This document shows positions 1 through 8,206 of a stretch of DNA of 64,000 nucleotides, piece by piece; position 1 is the first letter of the stretch, and each line of letters starts with the position of its first letter. Below the pieces are notes generated by a model. It ran no database searches. It was not told the origin of the DNA and saw only the letters and a program-made list of their open reading frames with translations. A program made the translations under genes and the position numbers. The stretch is taken from assembly GCA_934474025.1 (NCBI GenBank), contig CAKSMF010000006.1, positions 119,522 to 183,521 of the forward strand, in the 5' to 3' direction. This stretch comes from an uncultured Ruminococcus sp. (lineage in GTDB: Bacteria; Bacillota; Clostridia; Oscillospirales; Ruminococcaceae).

Positions 1-288
1 GCAGGAACTGAATATGAAAATTATTTCGATAAACTGGCTGAAATTGAAGAGAAATTTTATAAAAAATTTGCTAAACAATTTTCTCGTAAAGGTCATGATA
101 TAAGTGATTTTTTTATTCACGTCGTGTGCAGAACAGGTTGGCAATATATCTATGAACTGATATCCCATAATGTTTCATATAAAGAAGCCAAAAATTTTAT
201 GAAAAGCATAAGGGAATACAGTTTTGCAGGGTGGAAAGAAGTTCTTGGTTTGACAAGAACTATCGATGATTCTGCATTCTGTAAATAA
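1..288 (+). CDS. C-terminal part of a probable TetR-family regulator (5'-truncated by window edge)
   Basis: An open frame runs in from the left edge and ends at TAA 286-288, giving 95 residues. They are helical and rich in Lys, Phe and Tyr, with a GTGWQYIYEL-like stretch (actual RTGWQYIYEL) and ending LTRTIDDSAFCK. No DNA-binding part is inside the window. The position about 100 bases upstream of, and in the same direction as, a two-subunit ABC exporter suits the ligand-binding C-terminal domain of a TetR-type repressor of that exporter. That assignment is inference from composition and context. Another small helical regulator is possible. Confidence 0.5.
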   Translation, partial: AGTEYENYFDKLAEIEEKFYKKFAKQFSRKGHDISDFFIHVVCRTGWQYIYELISHNVSYKEAKNFMKSIREYSFAGWKEVLGLTRTIDDSAFCK

Positions 289-389
289 AACTGTTTATAA
301 AAAAATTTGAAAAAAGAGCAGATTAATTTCTGCTTTTTAAATAAATATAGGTTAGTTATATCTAACCCTAATTATAAGGAGGTTTTGTT

Positions 390-2180
390 GTGAAACAAAA
401 GAAGAAAAAATCATTTTCAGTGCTTATGCACTATGCAGGAGAAAATAAGTATTTTACTTATGCTTCATTGATACTTGCTGCGATAAGTGCATTTGTAGCA
501 TTGATACCGTTTTATAAAATTTGGCAGATTATCAAGGAAATACTTGATGTAAGACCAAATTTTTCCGATGCTGTCAATATAAGTCGTTATGGCTGGGAAG
601 CAGTAGGTTTTGCATTGCTTGGAATGGTTATATATATTGCTGCATTGATGTGTTCGCATAAAGCAGCATTCAGAGTTCAGGCAAATATGCGTATCAGTAT
701 GATGAATCATATAATGAAACTTCCGCTTGGTTATGTTGATTCAGAGGGAACGGGAAAAATCCGAAAAATTGTTATTGAATCAAGTTCGGCTACAGAAACG
801 TTTCTTGCACATAATCTTCCGGATAAAGCTGTTTCTTATGCAACTCCGGTCGGACTTCTCACAATGATGATGATATTTGACTGGAAACTTGGTCTTATTT
901 GTCTTATTCCTGCTGTTATTTCATTTGTACTTATGGGAACTCTTATGATGGGTCCGAAAATGGCAGAAGATATGAAAATGTATCAGAATGCACTTGAAAC
1001 AATGTCTTCAGAAGCTGTTGAATATGTTCGTGGAATCCCTGTTGTAAAAACTTTCGGACAGACAGTATTTTCATTTAAGCGTTTCAAATATGCTATTGAT
1101 GAATATGAAAAATGGACTCTTGGTTATACAAAAAATATGCTTTTGCCTATGGTAGCTTTTACAACTGCTGCTAATGCTATTTTTGCAGTAATTATTATAT
1201 CTGCATTCCTTTTTACATCACATGGTGTTACAAATGAATTTGTTCTGAATTTGTTTTTCTATATGATAATAACTTCCGTACTTACCGTTACACTTATGAA
1301 AGTAGCTTATGCGGGAGAATCACAGATGATTGTAGAAGATGCTCTCAACAGAATGTATGAAATTCTTGAAACAGAACCTCTCTCAGAATCTGAAAAAAAT
1401 CAAAAACCTGTAGATTCATCAATAACACTTAATAATGTTACCTTTTCTTATGAAAATTCTGACAGCAATGCAATTGACGGAATAAACCTTTCAATAAAAG
1501 CAGGGGAACATATTGCACTTGTAGGACCTTCGGGAAGTGGTAAAACAACTCTTGCATCACTTATTGCACGTTTCTGGGACGTAAAAAGCGGTACTATAAA
1601 AATAGGTGGGGCAGATGTAAGAAATATTCCGTCAAATGAACTTATGAATTATGTTTCATATGTTTTTCAGGATAGTAAACTCCTTAAAATGAGTATTATG
1701 GATAATATCCGTATGGGAAATCCAAATGCAACTGATGAACAAGTAATGCAAGCACTTCGTGATGCACAATGCATGGATATTATTCAAAAATTCCCTGACG
1801 GTGTAAATACAATGATAGGTTCAAAAGGTATTTACGTTTCAGGCGGTGAGTGTCAGCGACTTTCTATTGCAAGAGCGTTTCTGAAAAATGCACCTGTTCT
1901 TATTCTTGATGAAGCAACAGCATTTGCAGACCCAGATAATGAACGTCTTGTTCAGCAGGCTTTTGAAAAACTTGCTAAAAACAAAACTGTAATAATGATT
2001 GCACACAGATTGTCAACTATTACTAATGCTGATTGTATCTATGTGTTGTCAGATGGAAAAATTTCAGAAAAAGGCAAACATGATGAACTTATTTCTAAAA
2101 ACGGAATATACAGTCATATGTGGAATGAATATAATAAATCTGTCAATTGGCAGGTTGGAAAGCAGGTGTACAATAAATGA
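390..2180 (+). CDS. ABC exporter half-transporter (permease-ATPase fusion), first subunit
   Basis: A 596-residue type-1 ABC exporter half-molecule. Residues about 15-310 hold the six-helix membrane domain and about 345-580 the nucleotide-binding domain. Walker A is GPSGSGKTT at 379-387, the signature is VSGGECQRL near 483-491, Walker B LILDEAT is at about 504-510, and an AHRLS H-loop follows. The D-loop reads ADPD instead of the usual SALD, and RFWD follows Walker A. As I recall, both traits are seen in the IrtAB/YbtPQ branch of siderophore-linked exporters and their Clostridial relatives. The start is GTG 390, fixed by AAGGAGG at 376-382. The stop overlaps the next gene by four bases (ATGA), so the two subunits are translationally coupled and probably form a heterodimer. 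The substrate cannot be read from the sequence. Confidence 0.9.
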   Translation: MKQKKKKSFSVLMHYAGENKYFTYASLILAAISAFVALIPFYKIWQIIKEILDVRPNFSDAVNISRYGWEAVGFALLGMVIYIAALMCSHKAAFRVQANMRISMMNHIMKLPLGYVDSEGTGKIRKIVIESSSATETFLAHNLPDKAVSYATPVGLLTMMMIFDWKLGLICLIPAVISFVLMGTLMMGPKMAEDMKMYQNALETMSSEAVEYVRGIPVVKTFGQTVFSFKRFKYAIDEYEKWTLGYTKNMLLPMVAFTTAANAIFAVIIISAFLFTSHGVTNEFVLNLFFYMIITSVLTVTLMKVAYAGESQMIVEDALNRMYEILETEPLSESEKNQKPVDSSITLNNVTFSYENSDSNAIDGINLSIKAGEHIALVGPSGSGKTTLASLIARFWDVKSGTIKIGGADVRNIPSNELMNYVSYVFQDSKLLKMSIMDNIRMGNPNATDEQVMQALRDAQCMDIIQKFPDGVNTMIGSKGIYVSGGECQRLSIARAFLKNAPVLILDEATAFADPDNERLVQQAFEKLAKNKTVIMIAHRLSTITNADCIYVLSDGKISEKGKHDELISKNGIYSHMWNEYNKSVNWQVGKQVYNK

Positions 2181-3913
2181 ACTTAACAGAAAAATTAAAG
2201 CATAAATATGCCCTTTCTGATACAGGGGCAAAAGCTATGATACAAGCTGTTATTGCCGTTACTATTGCAAACCTTGTACTTATGTTTCCGGTTGGTCTGC
2301 TTTATAAGCTTTCATCGTATCTTCTTGACGGTGAACTTCCAAGAGATAAATCTAGTTTCTTTATTGTTGCAATAATTATTGCACTTGCACTTATTTCTTT
2401 AACAGCAGTTTTTCAGTATCGTTCAACATTTCTTTCTACTTACATTGAAAGCGGTGTAAGAAGAAGAACTCTTGCTGAAAAACTTAGAAAAATACCGCTT
2501 TCGTTTTTTGGAAAAAAAGACCTTGCTGACCTTACCAATACAATAATGACCGACTGTGCAATGATTGAAACAGCTTCGTCTCACTGGATTCCTGAACTCG
2601 CCGGTGCAATGATTTCTACAACTATAGTTGTTATTAGCCTTTTCTTTTTCAACTGGAAAATGGCTCTTTCAGCAGTATGGGTAATGCCTGTTGCATTTAT
2701 TATTGTATTTTTTTCAAGAAAGGCTATGGCAAGTGTACACGAAAAAACTGTAAAATATCGTGTTGACTGTCTTGACGGTATTCAGGAGGGGCTTGAAACT
2801 CTTCGTGATTTGCGTTCCTACAATATGACGGAAACTTATTCAAAAGGACTTAACAAAAAAGTAAAAGCTGTTGAAAAGCACGCAATAGTTGCAGAATTTG
2901 CAAATGCAGCCTTTGTATGCTCTGCACAGATGATATTAAAATTAGGTATAGGTACAGTAGCAGTTGTTGGAAGTTCACTTCTTATAAAAGGTGAAATAAA
3001 TGTACTTACATTCTTTATGTTTCTTCTTGTTGTAACAAGAATGTATGAACCATTGCAGATTGCACTTCAGAATCTTGCAGCTATAATAAGCATTGATGTA
3101 AACTGCAAGCGTATGGACGAAATTCTTTCACATGAAGAACAAACAGGCAGTGAAACTCTTACCAATAAAGGCTATGATATAAAATTTGACCATGTTGCAT
3201 TTTCATATAAAGACGGTGAGCAGGTGCTTTCAGATGTAAGTTTCACCGCAAAACAAGGAGAAGTAACAGCACTTATCGGACCTTCGGGCGGTGGTAAAAC
3301 TACTGTTTCAAGACTTGCGGCAAGATTCTGGGATAACGATAAGGGAAAAATTACAGTAGGCGGAATGAATGTTTCAGAAATCAATCCTGAAAAACTTCTC
3401 TCACTTTATTCTATAGTTTTTCAGGAAGTTACATTATTCAATAATACTGTTATGGAAAATATCCGAATAGGTAAAAAAGATGCATCTGATGAGGAAGTAA
3501 TGGCTGCTGCAAAACTTGCACACTGTGAAGAATTTGTTGAAAAAATGCCCGAAAAGTGGAACAGCATGATTGGTGAAAACGGTTCTGAACTTTCGGGCGG
3601 TGAAAGACAGCGTATTTCAATTGCAAGAGCATTTCTTAAAGATGCACCTATTATACTTATGGACGAAGCCACCGCTTCTCTTGATGTTGACAATGAATCT
3701 CTTATTCAGGAATCTATCTCGAAACTTATAAAAAATAAAACTGTTCTTATCATTGCCCACAGAATGAGAACTGTTGATGATGTTGATAAAATAGTTGTTC
3801 TTAAAGACGGAAAGGTTGCTGAATCAGGTTCTCCTGAAGAACTGAAGAAATTGAACGGAATTTATAAACATATGGCTGATATTCAGCTTTCTTCAAGTCA
3901 ATGGAAATATTAA
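2177..3913 (+). CDS. ABC exporter half-transporter (permease-ATPase fusion), second subunit
   Basis: A 578-residue partner of the preceding gene with the same order: membrane domain to about residue 300, then the ATPase. It has Walker A GPSGGGKTT, the RLAARFWD stretch, a canonical LSGGERQR signature, Walker B IILMDEAT and a normal D-loop ASLD, then AHRMRT. Its nucleotide-binding motifs are closer to consensus than those of the first subunit, as expected for a heterodimer with one consensus and one degenerate ATP site. Translation starts at ATG 2177 inside the stop region of the upstream gene. A hairpin about 20 bases after the stop ends the operon. It may export a drug, peptide or siderophore-like compound. 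Confidence 0.9.
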   Translation: MNLTEKLKHKYALSDTGAKAMIQAVIAVTIANLVLMFPVGLLYKLSSYLLDGELPRDKSSFFIVAIIIALALISLTAVFQYRSTFLSTYIESGVRRRTLAEKLRKIPLSFFGKKDLADLTNTIMTDCAMIETASSHWIPELAGAMISTTIVVISLFFFNWKMALSAVWVMPVAFIIVFFSRKAMASVHEKTVKYRVDCLDGIQEGLETLRDLRSYNMTETYSKGLNKKVKAVEKHAIVAEFANAAFVCSAQMILKLGIGTVAVVGSSLLIKGEINVLTFFMFLLVVTRMYEPLQIALQNLAAIISIDVNCKRMDEILSHEEQTGSETLTNKGYDIKFDHVAFSYKDGEQVLSDVSFTAKQGEVTALIGPSGGGKTTVSRLAARFWDNDKGKITVGGMNVSEINPEKLLSLYSIVFQEVTLFNNTVMENIRIGKKDASDEEVMAAAKLAHCEEFVEKMPEKWNSMIGENGSELSGGERQRISIARAFLKDAPIILMDEATASLDVDNESLIQESISKLIKNKTVLIIAHRMRTVDDVDKIVVLKDGKVAESGSPEELKKLNGIYKHMADIQLSSSQWKY

Positions 3914-3933
3914 TTATAAAATGAACTTTTTAG

Positions 3934-3975
3934 AAAAGCGTTCTTCATTTCATATAGTTGAGGAACGCTTTTCAT
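3934..3975 (+). terminator. Intrinsic terminator of the ABC exporter operon
   Basis: A 13-bp stem pairs 3934-3946 with 3960-3972 (AAAAGCGTTC against GAACGCTTTT, one G-T wobble further in) around a 13-base loop. A/T-rich sequence lies on both sides. Confidence 0.7.
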
Positions 3976-4001
3976 TTATATTGTATTTTATTTACTTATA
4001 C

Positions 4002-4030
4002 TTGACAAATATAATATAATATGTTAAACT
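4002..4030 (+). promoter_or_regulatory. Sigma-A promoter of the sulfhydrylase gene
   Basis: TTGACA at 4002-4007, a 17-base spacer, and TAAACT at 4025-4030 preceded by TG one base upstream (extended -10). Confidence 0.75.
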
Positions 4031-4034
4031 ATTT

Positions 4035-4067
4035 ATACTGGTATCACAACAAAACTACTGCCAGTAT
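4035..4067. promoter_or_regulatory. Inverted repeat at the transcription start, possible operator
   Basis: ATACTGG at 4035-4041 and CCAGTAT at 4061-4067 are perfect inverted arms 19 bases apart. They lie just downstream of the -10 element and upstream of the ribosome site AGGAGG 4071-4076. The position suits a repressor site or a leader hairpin. The regulator is unknown. Confidence 0.45.
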
Positions 4068-4082
4068 TTCAGGAGGATTAAC

Positions 4083-5348
4083 ATGAAAATTGAAACACAA
4101 TGTCTGCATGAGGGATATACTCCTAAAAACGGTGAACCAAGAGTTGTTCCGATAGTGCAGAGTACAACATATGTTTACGATTCTACAGAAGAAGTAGCAG
4201 CTGTCTTTGATGACCCTACAAAAAGTCTTATTTATTCACGTTTTGAAAATCCAACTACCATGGCTATTGAAGAAAAAATTTCGAAACTTGAGGGCGGAGT
4301 CGGTGCAATGTGTACAAGTTCCGGACAAGCTGCAACGTTACTCGCAATACTTAACATCTGCAAAGCAGGGGACAGCATTATAAGTACACCGGAAATTTAC
4401 GGCGGTACTATAAATCTTTTTTCTTTTACCCTTAAAAAACTTGGAATTGAATGCATCTACATAGACCCGAATTCAAGTGATGAAGAAATAAATAAAGCTT
4501 TCAAGCCTAACACTAAGGCTATGTTTGGCGAAACTATTGCTAATCCGGCACTTACAGTACTTGATATAGAAAGATTTGCACGTATTGCACATGAACATAA
4601 AGTTCCTCTTATTGTGGATAATACTTTTGCAACTCCTATTCTTTGCAGACCGTTTGAATTTGGTGCGGATATCGTTATTCATTCTACAAGTAAATATATG
4701 GACGGTCATGCAGTTCAAACCGGTGGCGTAATTGTTGATAGTGGTAATTTTGATTGGGAAAATGGTAATTTCCCTGAACTCGTAGAGCCAGATGAATCTT
4801 ATCATGGTATTTCTTATGTTAAATCTTATGGTAAATCAGCTTATATCACTAAGGTAAGAATGCAATTAATGCGTGATTTCGGTTGCTATCCTGCTGCACA
4901 TTCATCATTTCTTCTTAATCTTGGATTGGAAACCCTCGCAGTAAGAATGAAACAATATTGCGAAAATGCCCTTAAAGTTGCTAAATATTTTGAAAGTTCA
5001 GACAAGGTTGAATCTGTAATTTATCCCGGTCTTGAATCTGATAAAAATTATGCTCTTGCTAAAAAATATCTTAGCGGTTGTAGTGGAGTAATTTCCTTTG
5101 TAATTAAGGGCGGAAGACCTAATGCTATAAAGTTTATGGATAGTTTAAAGCTTGCTTCTAATGAAGTTCATGTTGCTGATATAAGAACTTGTGTTCTTCA
5201 TCCTGCAAGTGAAACTCACCGTCAGCTTACTGAAGAACAGCTTGTTTTAGCCGGAATTAATGGCGGTATGATTAGATTTTCATGTGGTCTTGAAAATGTT
5301 GATGATATTATAGCAGATATTGAACAAGCATTTAGCAAAGTTAATTAA
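4083..5348 (+). CDS. O-acetylhomoserine sulfhydrylase-type PLP enzyme
   Basis: A 421-residue Cys/Met-metabolism PLP-dependent enzyme. The N-terminus (ETQCLHEGYTP) and the SSGQAA, IYGGT and DNTFATP stretches are typical of the MetY branch. Lys204 in STSKYMDGH is the PLP-binding lysine. Family knowledge: these enzymes convert O-acetyl-L-homoserine plus sulfide to homocysteine and acetate. Close relatives are methionine gamma-lyases, which motifs alone do not exclude. It stands alone with its own promoter, an inverted repeat over the transcription start and a terminator. That suggests separate regulation, perhaps by sulfur supply. Confidence 0.88.
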   Translation: MKIETQCLHEGYTPKNGEPRVVPIVQSTTYVYDSTEEVAAVFDDPTKSLIYSRFENPTTMAIEEKISKLEGGVGAMCTSSGQAATLLAILNICKAGDSIISTPEIYGGTINLFSFTLKKLGIECIYIDPNSSDEEINKAFKPNTKAMFGETIANPALTVLDIERFARIAHEHKVPLIVDNTFATPILCRPFEFGADIVIHSTSKYMDGHAVQTGGVIVDSGNFDWENGNFPELVEPDESYHGISYVKSYGKSAYITKVRMQLMRDFGCYPAAHSSFLLNLGLETLAVRMKQYCENALKVAKYFESSDKVESVIYPGLESDKNYALAKKYLSGCSGVISFVIKGGRPNAIKFMDSLKLASNEVHVADIRTCVLHPASETHRQLTEEQLVLAGINGGMIRFSCGLENVDDIIADIEQAFSKVN

Positions 5349-5363
5349 AATAATAGTGATTAA

Positions 5364-5400
5364 AAAAATATGGGTAATTTTTATTATCCATATTTTTTTT
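5364..5400 (+). terminator. Intrinsic terminator after the sulfhydrylase gene
   Basis: Stem AAAAATATGGGTAA (5364-5377) pairs with TTATCCATATTTTT (5384-5397), with one G-T pair, followed by more T. The rest of 5401-5535 is very A-rich with few G and shows no gene. Confidence 0.75.
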
Positions 5401-5535
5401 ATATTTAAAGAATTTATATTAATATAATATTTATTATGCGAACTCATATAAAATATCAAAACAAATAAAAAAACAACAAAAACAGAATACTAAAAGTTAC
5501 AACAAAATAACAGCAAAAATAACAAAATACAACCA

Positions 5536-5564
5536 TTCACTTTTAAAAAAAGAAATGATATAAT
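5536..5564 (+). promoter_or_regulatory. Promoter of the small 91-residue gene
   Basis: TTCACT 5536-5541, a 17-base spacer, and TATAAT 5559-5564. The -35 is weak and the -10 perfect. Confidence 0.6.
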
Positions 5565-5587
5565 AATTACCGAAAGGACGTGATAAA

Positions 5588-5863
5588 ATGTTTACCAAAA
5601 TACCAGTCACCGATAAAACAACATACATGGAAATTTACGGACAAAACAAAGTATCATACAAAGTCACTGTTGGACGAATGGGGAATACTATAACTTATGG
5701 TATAGAAACAGTTGACTGTATATCAGGTGCTACTGAAACTATTCCTGATTTTTCTAAGAACCTTGAAGATGCTGTTTCTTTTGTTGAGATTCTTATAAAA
5801 AACAGAATTTCTCCAAAATATGTTTACATAAAAGCTCTTGATTACCTACGTAAAACAATATAA
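5588..5863 (+). CDS. Small protein of unknown function (91 aa)
   Basis: I do not recognise this with certainty. It has a good ribosome site (GAAAGGA 5572-5578) and its own promoter. The sequence is soluble with no membrane segment: an alternating polar/hydrophobic N-terminal half that looks like beta strands (SYKVTVGRMGN, TYGIETVD), then a helix with DFSKNLEDAVSFVEIL and a basic C-terminus. It resembles small uncharacterised Clostridial proteins of about 90 residues (DUF6514-like is my guess, unverified). It is monocistronic, next to another small gene with its own promoter. Confidence 0.7.
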   Translation: MFTKIPVTDKTTYMEIYGQNKVSYKVTVGRMGNTITYGIETVDCISGATETIPDFSKNLEDAVSFVEILIKNRISPKYVYIKALDYLRKTI

Positions 5864-5881
5864 ATTTTTTCTGAAAAGGTA

Positions 5882-5910
5882 TAGACAAACTTTTAATTTT
5901 GTGGTAAAAT
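5882..5910 (+). promoter_or_regulatory. Promoter of the PC4-like gene
   Basis: TAGACA 5882-5887, a 17-base spacer, and TAAAAT 5905-5910 with TGG just upstream (extended -10). Confidence 0.7.
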
Positions 5911-5942
5911 AAAAAACAGAAATTATGAAAGGAAGTTTTTTC

Positions 5943-6176
5943 ATGGCAGAATTAAAATTTGAAATTACCGAAAAACTTGGGGTATTATCTGAAAACGCTA
6001 AGGGCTGGACTAAAGAAATCAACCTTGTAAGCTGGAACGAACATGACCCAAAATACGATATCAGAGAGTGGTCTCCTGATCATTCAAGAATGGGAAAGGG
6101 TGTTACTCTTACTGCTGATGAACTCGCATCACTTAAAGAAATTCTTGCAGAAATAGACCTTGATTCTTTTGAGTAA
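5943..6176 (+). CDS. PC4/YdbC-like single-stranded DNA-binding protein
   Basis: 77 residues from ATG 5943. The upstream ATG 5925 is rejected because GAAAGGAAG at 5927-5935 is the ribosome site for 5943. The pattern is LKFEITEKLGVLS, GWTKEINLVSWNEHDPKYDIREWSPDH and MGKGVTLTADELASLKEIL: a four-strand sheet followed by a C-terminal helix. This matches the bacterial PC4/p15 (YdbC) family, whose members bind single-stranded DNA or RNA as dimers. The role in bacteria is poorly known. It is monocistronic, ending at a strong bidirectional terminator. Confidence 0.85.
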   Translation: MAELKFEITEKLGVLSENAKGWTKEINLVSWNEHDPKYDIREWSPDHSRMGKGVTLTADELASLKEILAEIDLDSFE

Positions 6177-6180
6177 TAAA

Positions 6181-6213
6181 AAAAGACCGGACACTAATAG
6201 TCCGGTCTTTTTT
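6181..6213. terminator. Bidirectional intrinsic terminator
   Basis: GACCGGAC (6185-6192) pairs with GTCCGGTC (6200-6207), flanked by A4 and T6. It serves the PC4-like gene on plus and the homoserine dehydrogenase operon on minus. Confidence 0.85.
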
Positions 6214-6220
6214 ATTATAA

Positions 6221-7426
6221 TCAGTCAAGGACAGGCATTACAGCTAAAGCTTTCATTTGTTCAGCCATATTCTTTGCCTGTTTAAATGTAAGAGCATCAT
6301 TAGTAACAAATGCATATTCGCTTCCGTCTTCATGAACGTCATAAGTATCTCCGATTCCTGTTGACAAAACGTTTTCAGACGGTGTACGGAAATACCAACG
6401 TGCTGTGAAATTATCAACATCATCAATAAATGAATCGTCCTGTGATGATTCCCATGTTTGTGAAAATACTGTTACATCATGTTTTACGGATTCAATAATA
6501 TCTCCGAGAACAGCACTTGCAGTAGGAAGTTTTCCTGCTCCTCTGCCGTAGAACATTGTCTTGTCAATACCATCACCATAAACAAGCACAGCATTGAAAA
6601 CATCACTTACTCCGGCAATAATATTTTCAGACGGTACAAGCATTGGCATGACAACAGGAAGAATTTTTCCGTTTGAAGTCTTTGAAACTGTCGCAATAAG
6701 TTTTATTGAATATCCAAGCATATCTGCTGATGATACATCACACAACTGTATATCTGAAATACCTTTTGTGAAAACGCTTTCCGGATAAACGTGTTTTCCG
6801 AAAACAAGTGAAGAAATTATACAAATTTTACGGCAAGCGTCATGCCCTTCAATATCAGCTGTAGGGTCTTTTTCGGCATAACCAAGTTTCTGAGCAAGTG
6901 CAAGCGCTTCACTGAAAGGCATATTATCATTATACATTTTTGTAAGAATAAAGTTTGTAGTACCATTGAGAATACCAGAAACCTTTGTTATATCATTTGC
7001 AGCAAGGCAACGGTGAAGAGGTCTGATTATCGGAATAGCACCGCCAACGCTTGCCTCAAAGAAAAAGTTACAATTATGTTCTTTAGCACTCTTTAAAAGA
7101 ATGTCACCTTTTTTAGCAACAAGTTCTTTATTAGATGTAGAAACGCTTTTGCCTTTTTCAAGAAGCTTTTTTGTAAATGTAAAAGCGGGTTCAACACCGC
7201 CCATACATTCGGCAACTGCAACAACTTCATCGTCATTGAGAATATCATCAAAGTTTTTTGTAAACTTATCCTTGTATGGAGAATCTGGAAAATCTCTTAA
7301 ATCAAGTATATACTTGATATCCATTTCAGAGCCGGCATGCTTTTCAATATTAGCTTTATTTTTATAGAAAAGTTCAACAACACCTGAACCTACAACACCA
7401 TGTCCTAAAACTGCAAATTTTTTCAT
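6221..7426 (-). CDS. hom: Homoserine dehydrogenase with a shortened, atypical C-terminus
   Basis: 401 residues. The N-terminal NAD(P)-binding fold has GHGVVGSG at 8-15. The catalytic region has STSNKELVAKKGD, FFEASVGGAIPIIRPL and GILNGTTNFIL, all hallmarks of homoserine dehydrogenase (aspartate semialdehyde to homoserine, toward Thr and Met). Firmicute enzymes usually carry about 430 residues with a full C-terminal ACT domain. Here the last 60 residues begin ARWYFRTPSENVLSTG and lack the D-x-PGVLA core. A free-standing ACT protein is encoded 28 bases upstream in the same transcript. The start has GGAGG 10 bases before it. Confidence 0.93.
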   Translation of the reverse strand: MKKFAVLGHGVVGSGVVELFYKNKANIEKHAGSEMDIKYILDLRDFPDSPYKDKFTKNFDDILNDDEVVAVAECMGGVEPAFTFTKKLLEKGKSVSTSNKELVAKKGDILLKSAKEHNCNFFFEASVGGAIPIIRPLHRCLAANDITKVSGILNGTTNFILTKMYNDNMPFSEALALAQKLGYAEKDPTADIEGHDACRKICIISSLVFGKHVYPESVFTKGISDIQLCDVSSADMLGYSIKLIATVSKTSNGKILPVVMPMLVPSENIIAGVSDVFNAVLVYGDGIDKTMFYGRGAGKLPTASAVLGDIIESVKHDVTVFSQTWESSQDDSFIDDVDNFTARWYFRTPSENVLSTGIGDTYDVHEDGSEYAFVTNDALTFKQAKNMAEQMKALAVMPVLD

Positions 7427-7454
7427 AATTTAATACCTCCGGATTTTTATAAAT

Positions 7455-7895
7455 TCATTCAGCGGACAAAATTCTTACTTCAAGAACGCCGTCCAGTTTT
7501 TTAATAGAGTTAAGACCTTCAAGTTCACGGTCAATACTATCAGTAAGACGCAGTGAAATATTTACTGCTGCTGCTCCGTCAACCGGAATGCTTTGGTTGA
7601 CAGTAAGTATATTTGCCTTGAGACTATGAAGAAAAGCAAGTGCATTTGAAAGAACTCCCGGATTATCTGTAAGCAACAGATACATATTTACTATTTTCCG
7701 GTTAAAAAGTTCTTCATATGAGAAAACAGAATCCTTATATTTATAGTATGCACTACGGGAAATACCAACTCTTTTACAAGCAGATGCAAGGCTTTTTTCA
7801 TCTTTACAGACTATAAGCCTTTTCACTTCGATAACTTTTGTGAAAACTTCTGGTAAAATATCGGCATCGGCAACAATGAGCTGTGATTTTTTCAT
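7455..7895 (-). CDS. ACT domain protein of the PheB/UPF0735 type
   Basis: 146 residues. The N-terminal half has a helix-turn-helix-like segment (LASACKRVGISRSAYYKYKD). The C-terminal half is an ACT domain (YLLLTDNPGVLSNALAFLHSLKANILTVNQS). UPF0735/PheB proteins of this length and arrangement are common in Firmicutes next to hom or pheA. They are thought to sense amino acids, but their partner is generally unproved. It is the first gene of a two-gene minus-strand operon with homoserine dehydrogenase. A role as a trans-acting ACT regulator of that enzyme is inference. Confidence 0.85.
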   Translation of the reverse strand: MKKSQLIVADADILPEVFTKVIEVKRLIVCKDEKSLASACKRVGISRSAYYKYKDSVFSYEELFNRKIVNMYLLLTDNPGVLSNALAFLHSLKANILTVNQSIPVDGAAAVNISLRLTDSIDRELEGLNSIKKLDGVLEVRILSAE

Positions 7896-8000
7896 TTAAG
7901 GAACACCTCTTGTTTCAATACACGCTTAGTAATTTTACAGAATACAACTTTAGCGTCAAAAATCGTCCGTCAGCGGTGAACAACTGTACACTGTTTATTT

Positions 8001-8029
8001 ACTATAACATTTTTTTCCGGATTTGTCAA
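8001..8029 (-). promoter_or_regulatory. Promoter of the ACT-hom operon
   Basis: On minus: TTGACA (8029-8024), a 17-base spacer, and TATAGT (8006-8001). This leaves a leader of about 100 bases before the ACT gene. No T-box or convincing attenuator was recognised in it. Confidence 0.8.
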
Positions 8030-8120
8030 GGGGTATTCTGCAAAATATATAATTTATAAATTATTTTTTCCGTAGCATACAACTATATACCATAAAATAT
8101 GATAAAATTTAAAATGAGTG

Positions 8121-8149
8121 TTGCAAAAAAAATAAAAATGTAGTATAAT
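8121..8149 (+). promoter_or_regulatory. Promoter of asnB
   Basis: TTGCAA 8121-8126, a 17-base spacer, and TATAAT 8144-8149. It is divergent from the ACT-hom promoter about 90 bases away. Confidence 0.75.
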
Positions 8150-8206
8150 AATTTGAGGCAGGAAATTTTTTCTGTTTCAAAATTATAGTATTGTGAGTTG
8201 AAATAT

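Noticed and set aside
7896..8000. Leader of the ACT-hom operon as a T-box or threonine attenuator
   Set aside because: No T-box core sequence, Thr codon run or terminator/antiterminator pair could be found.
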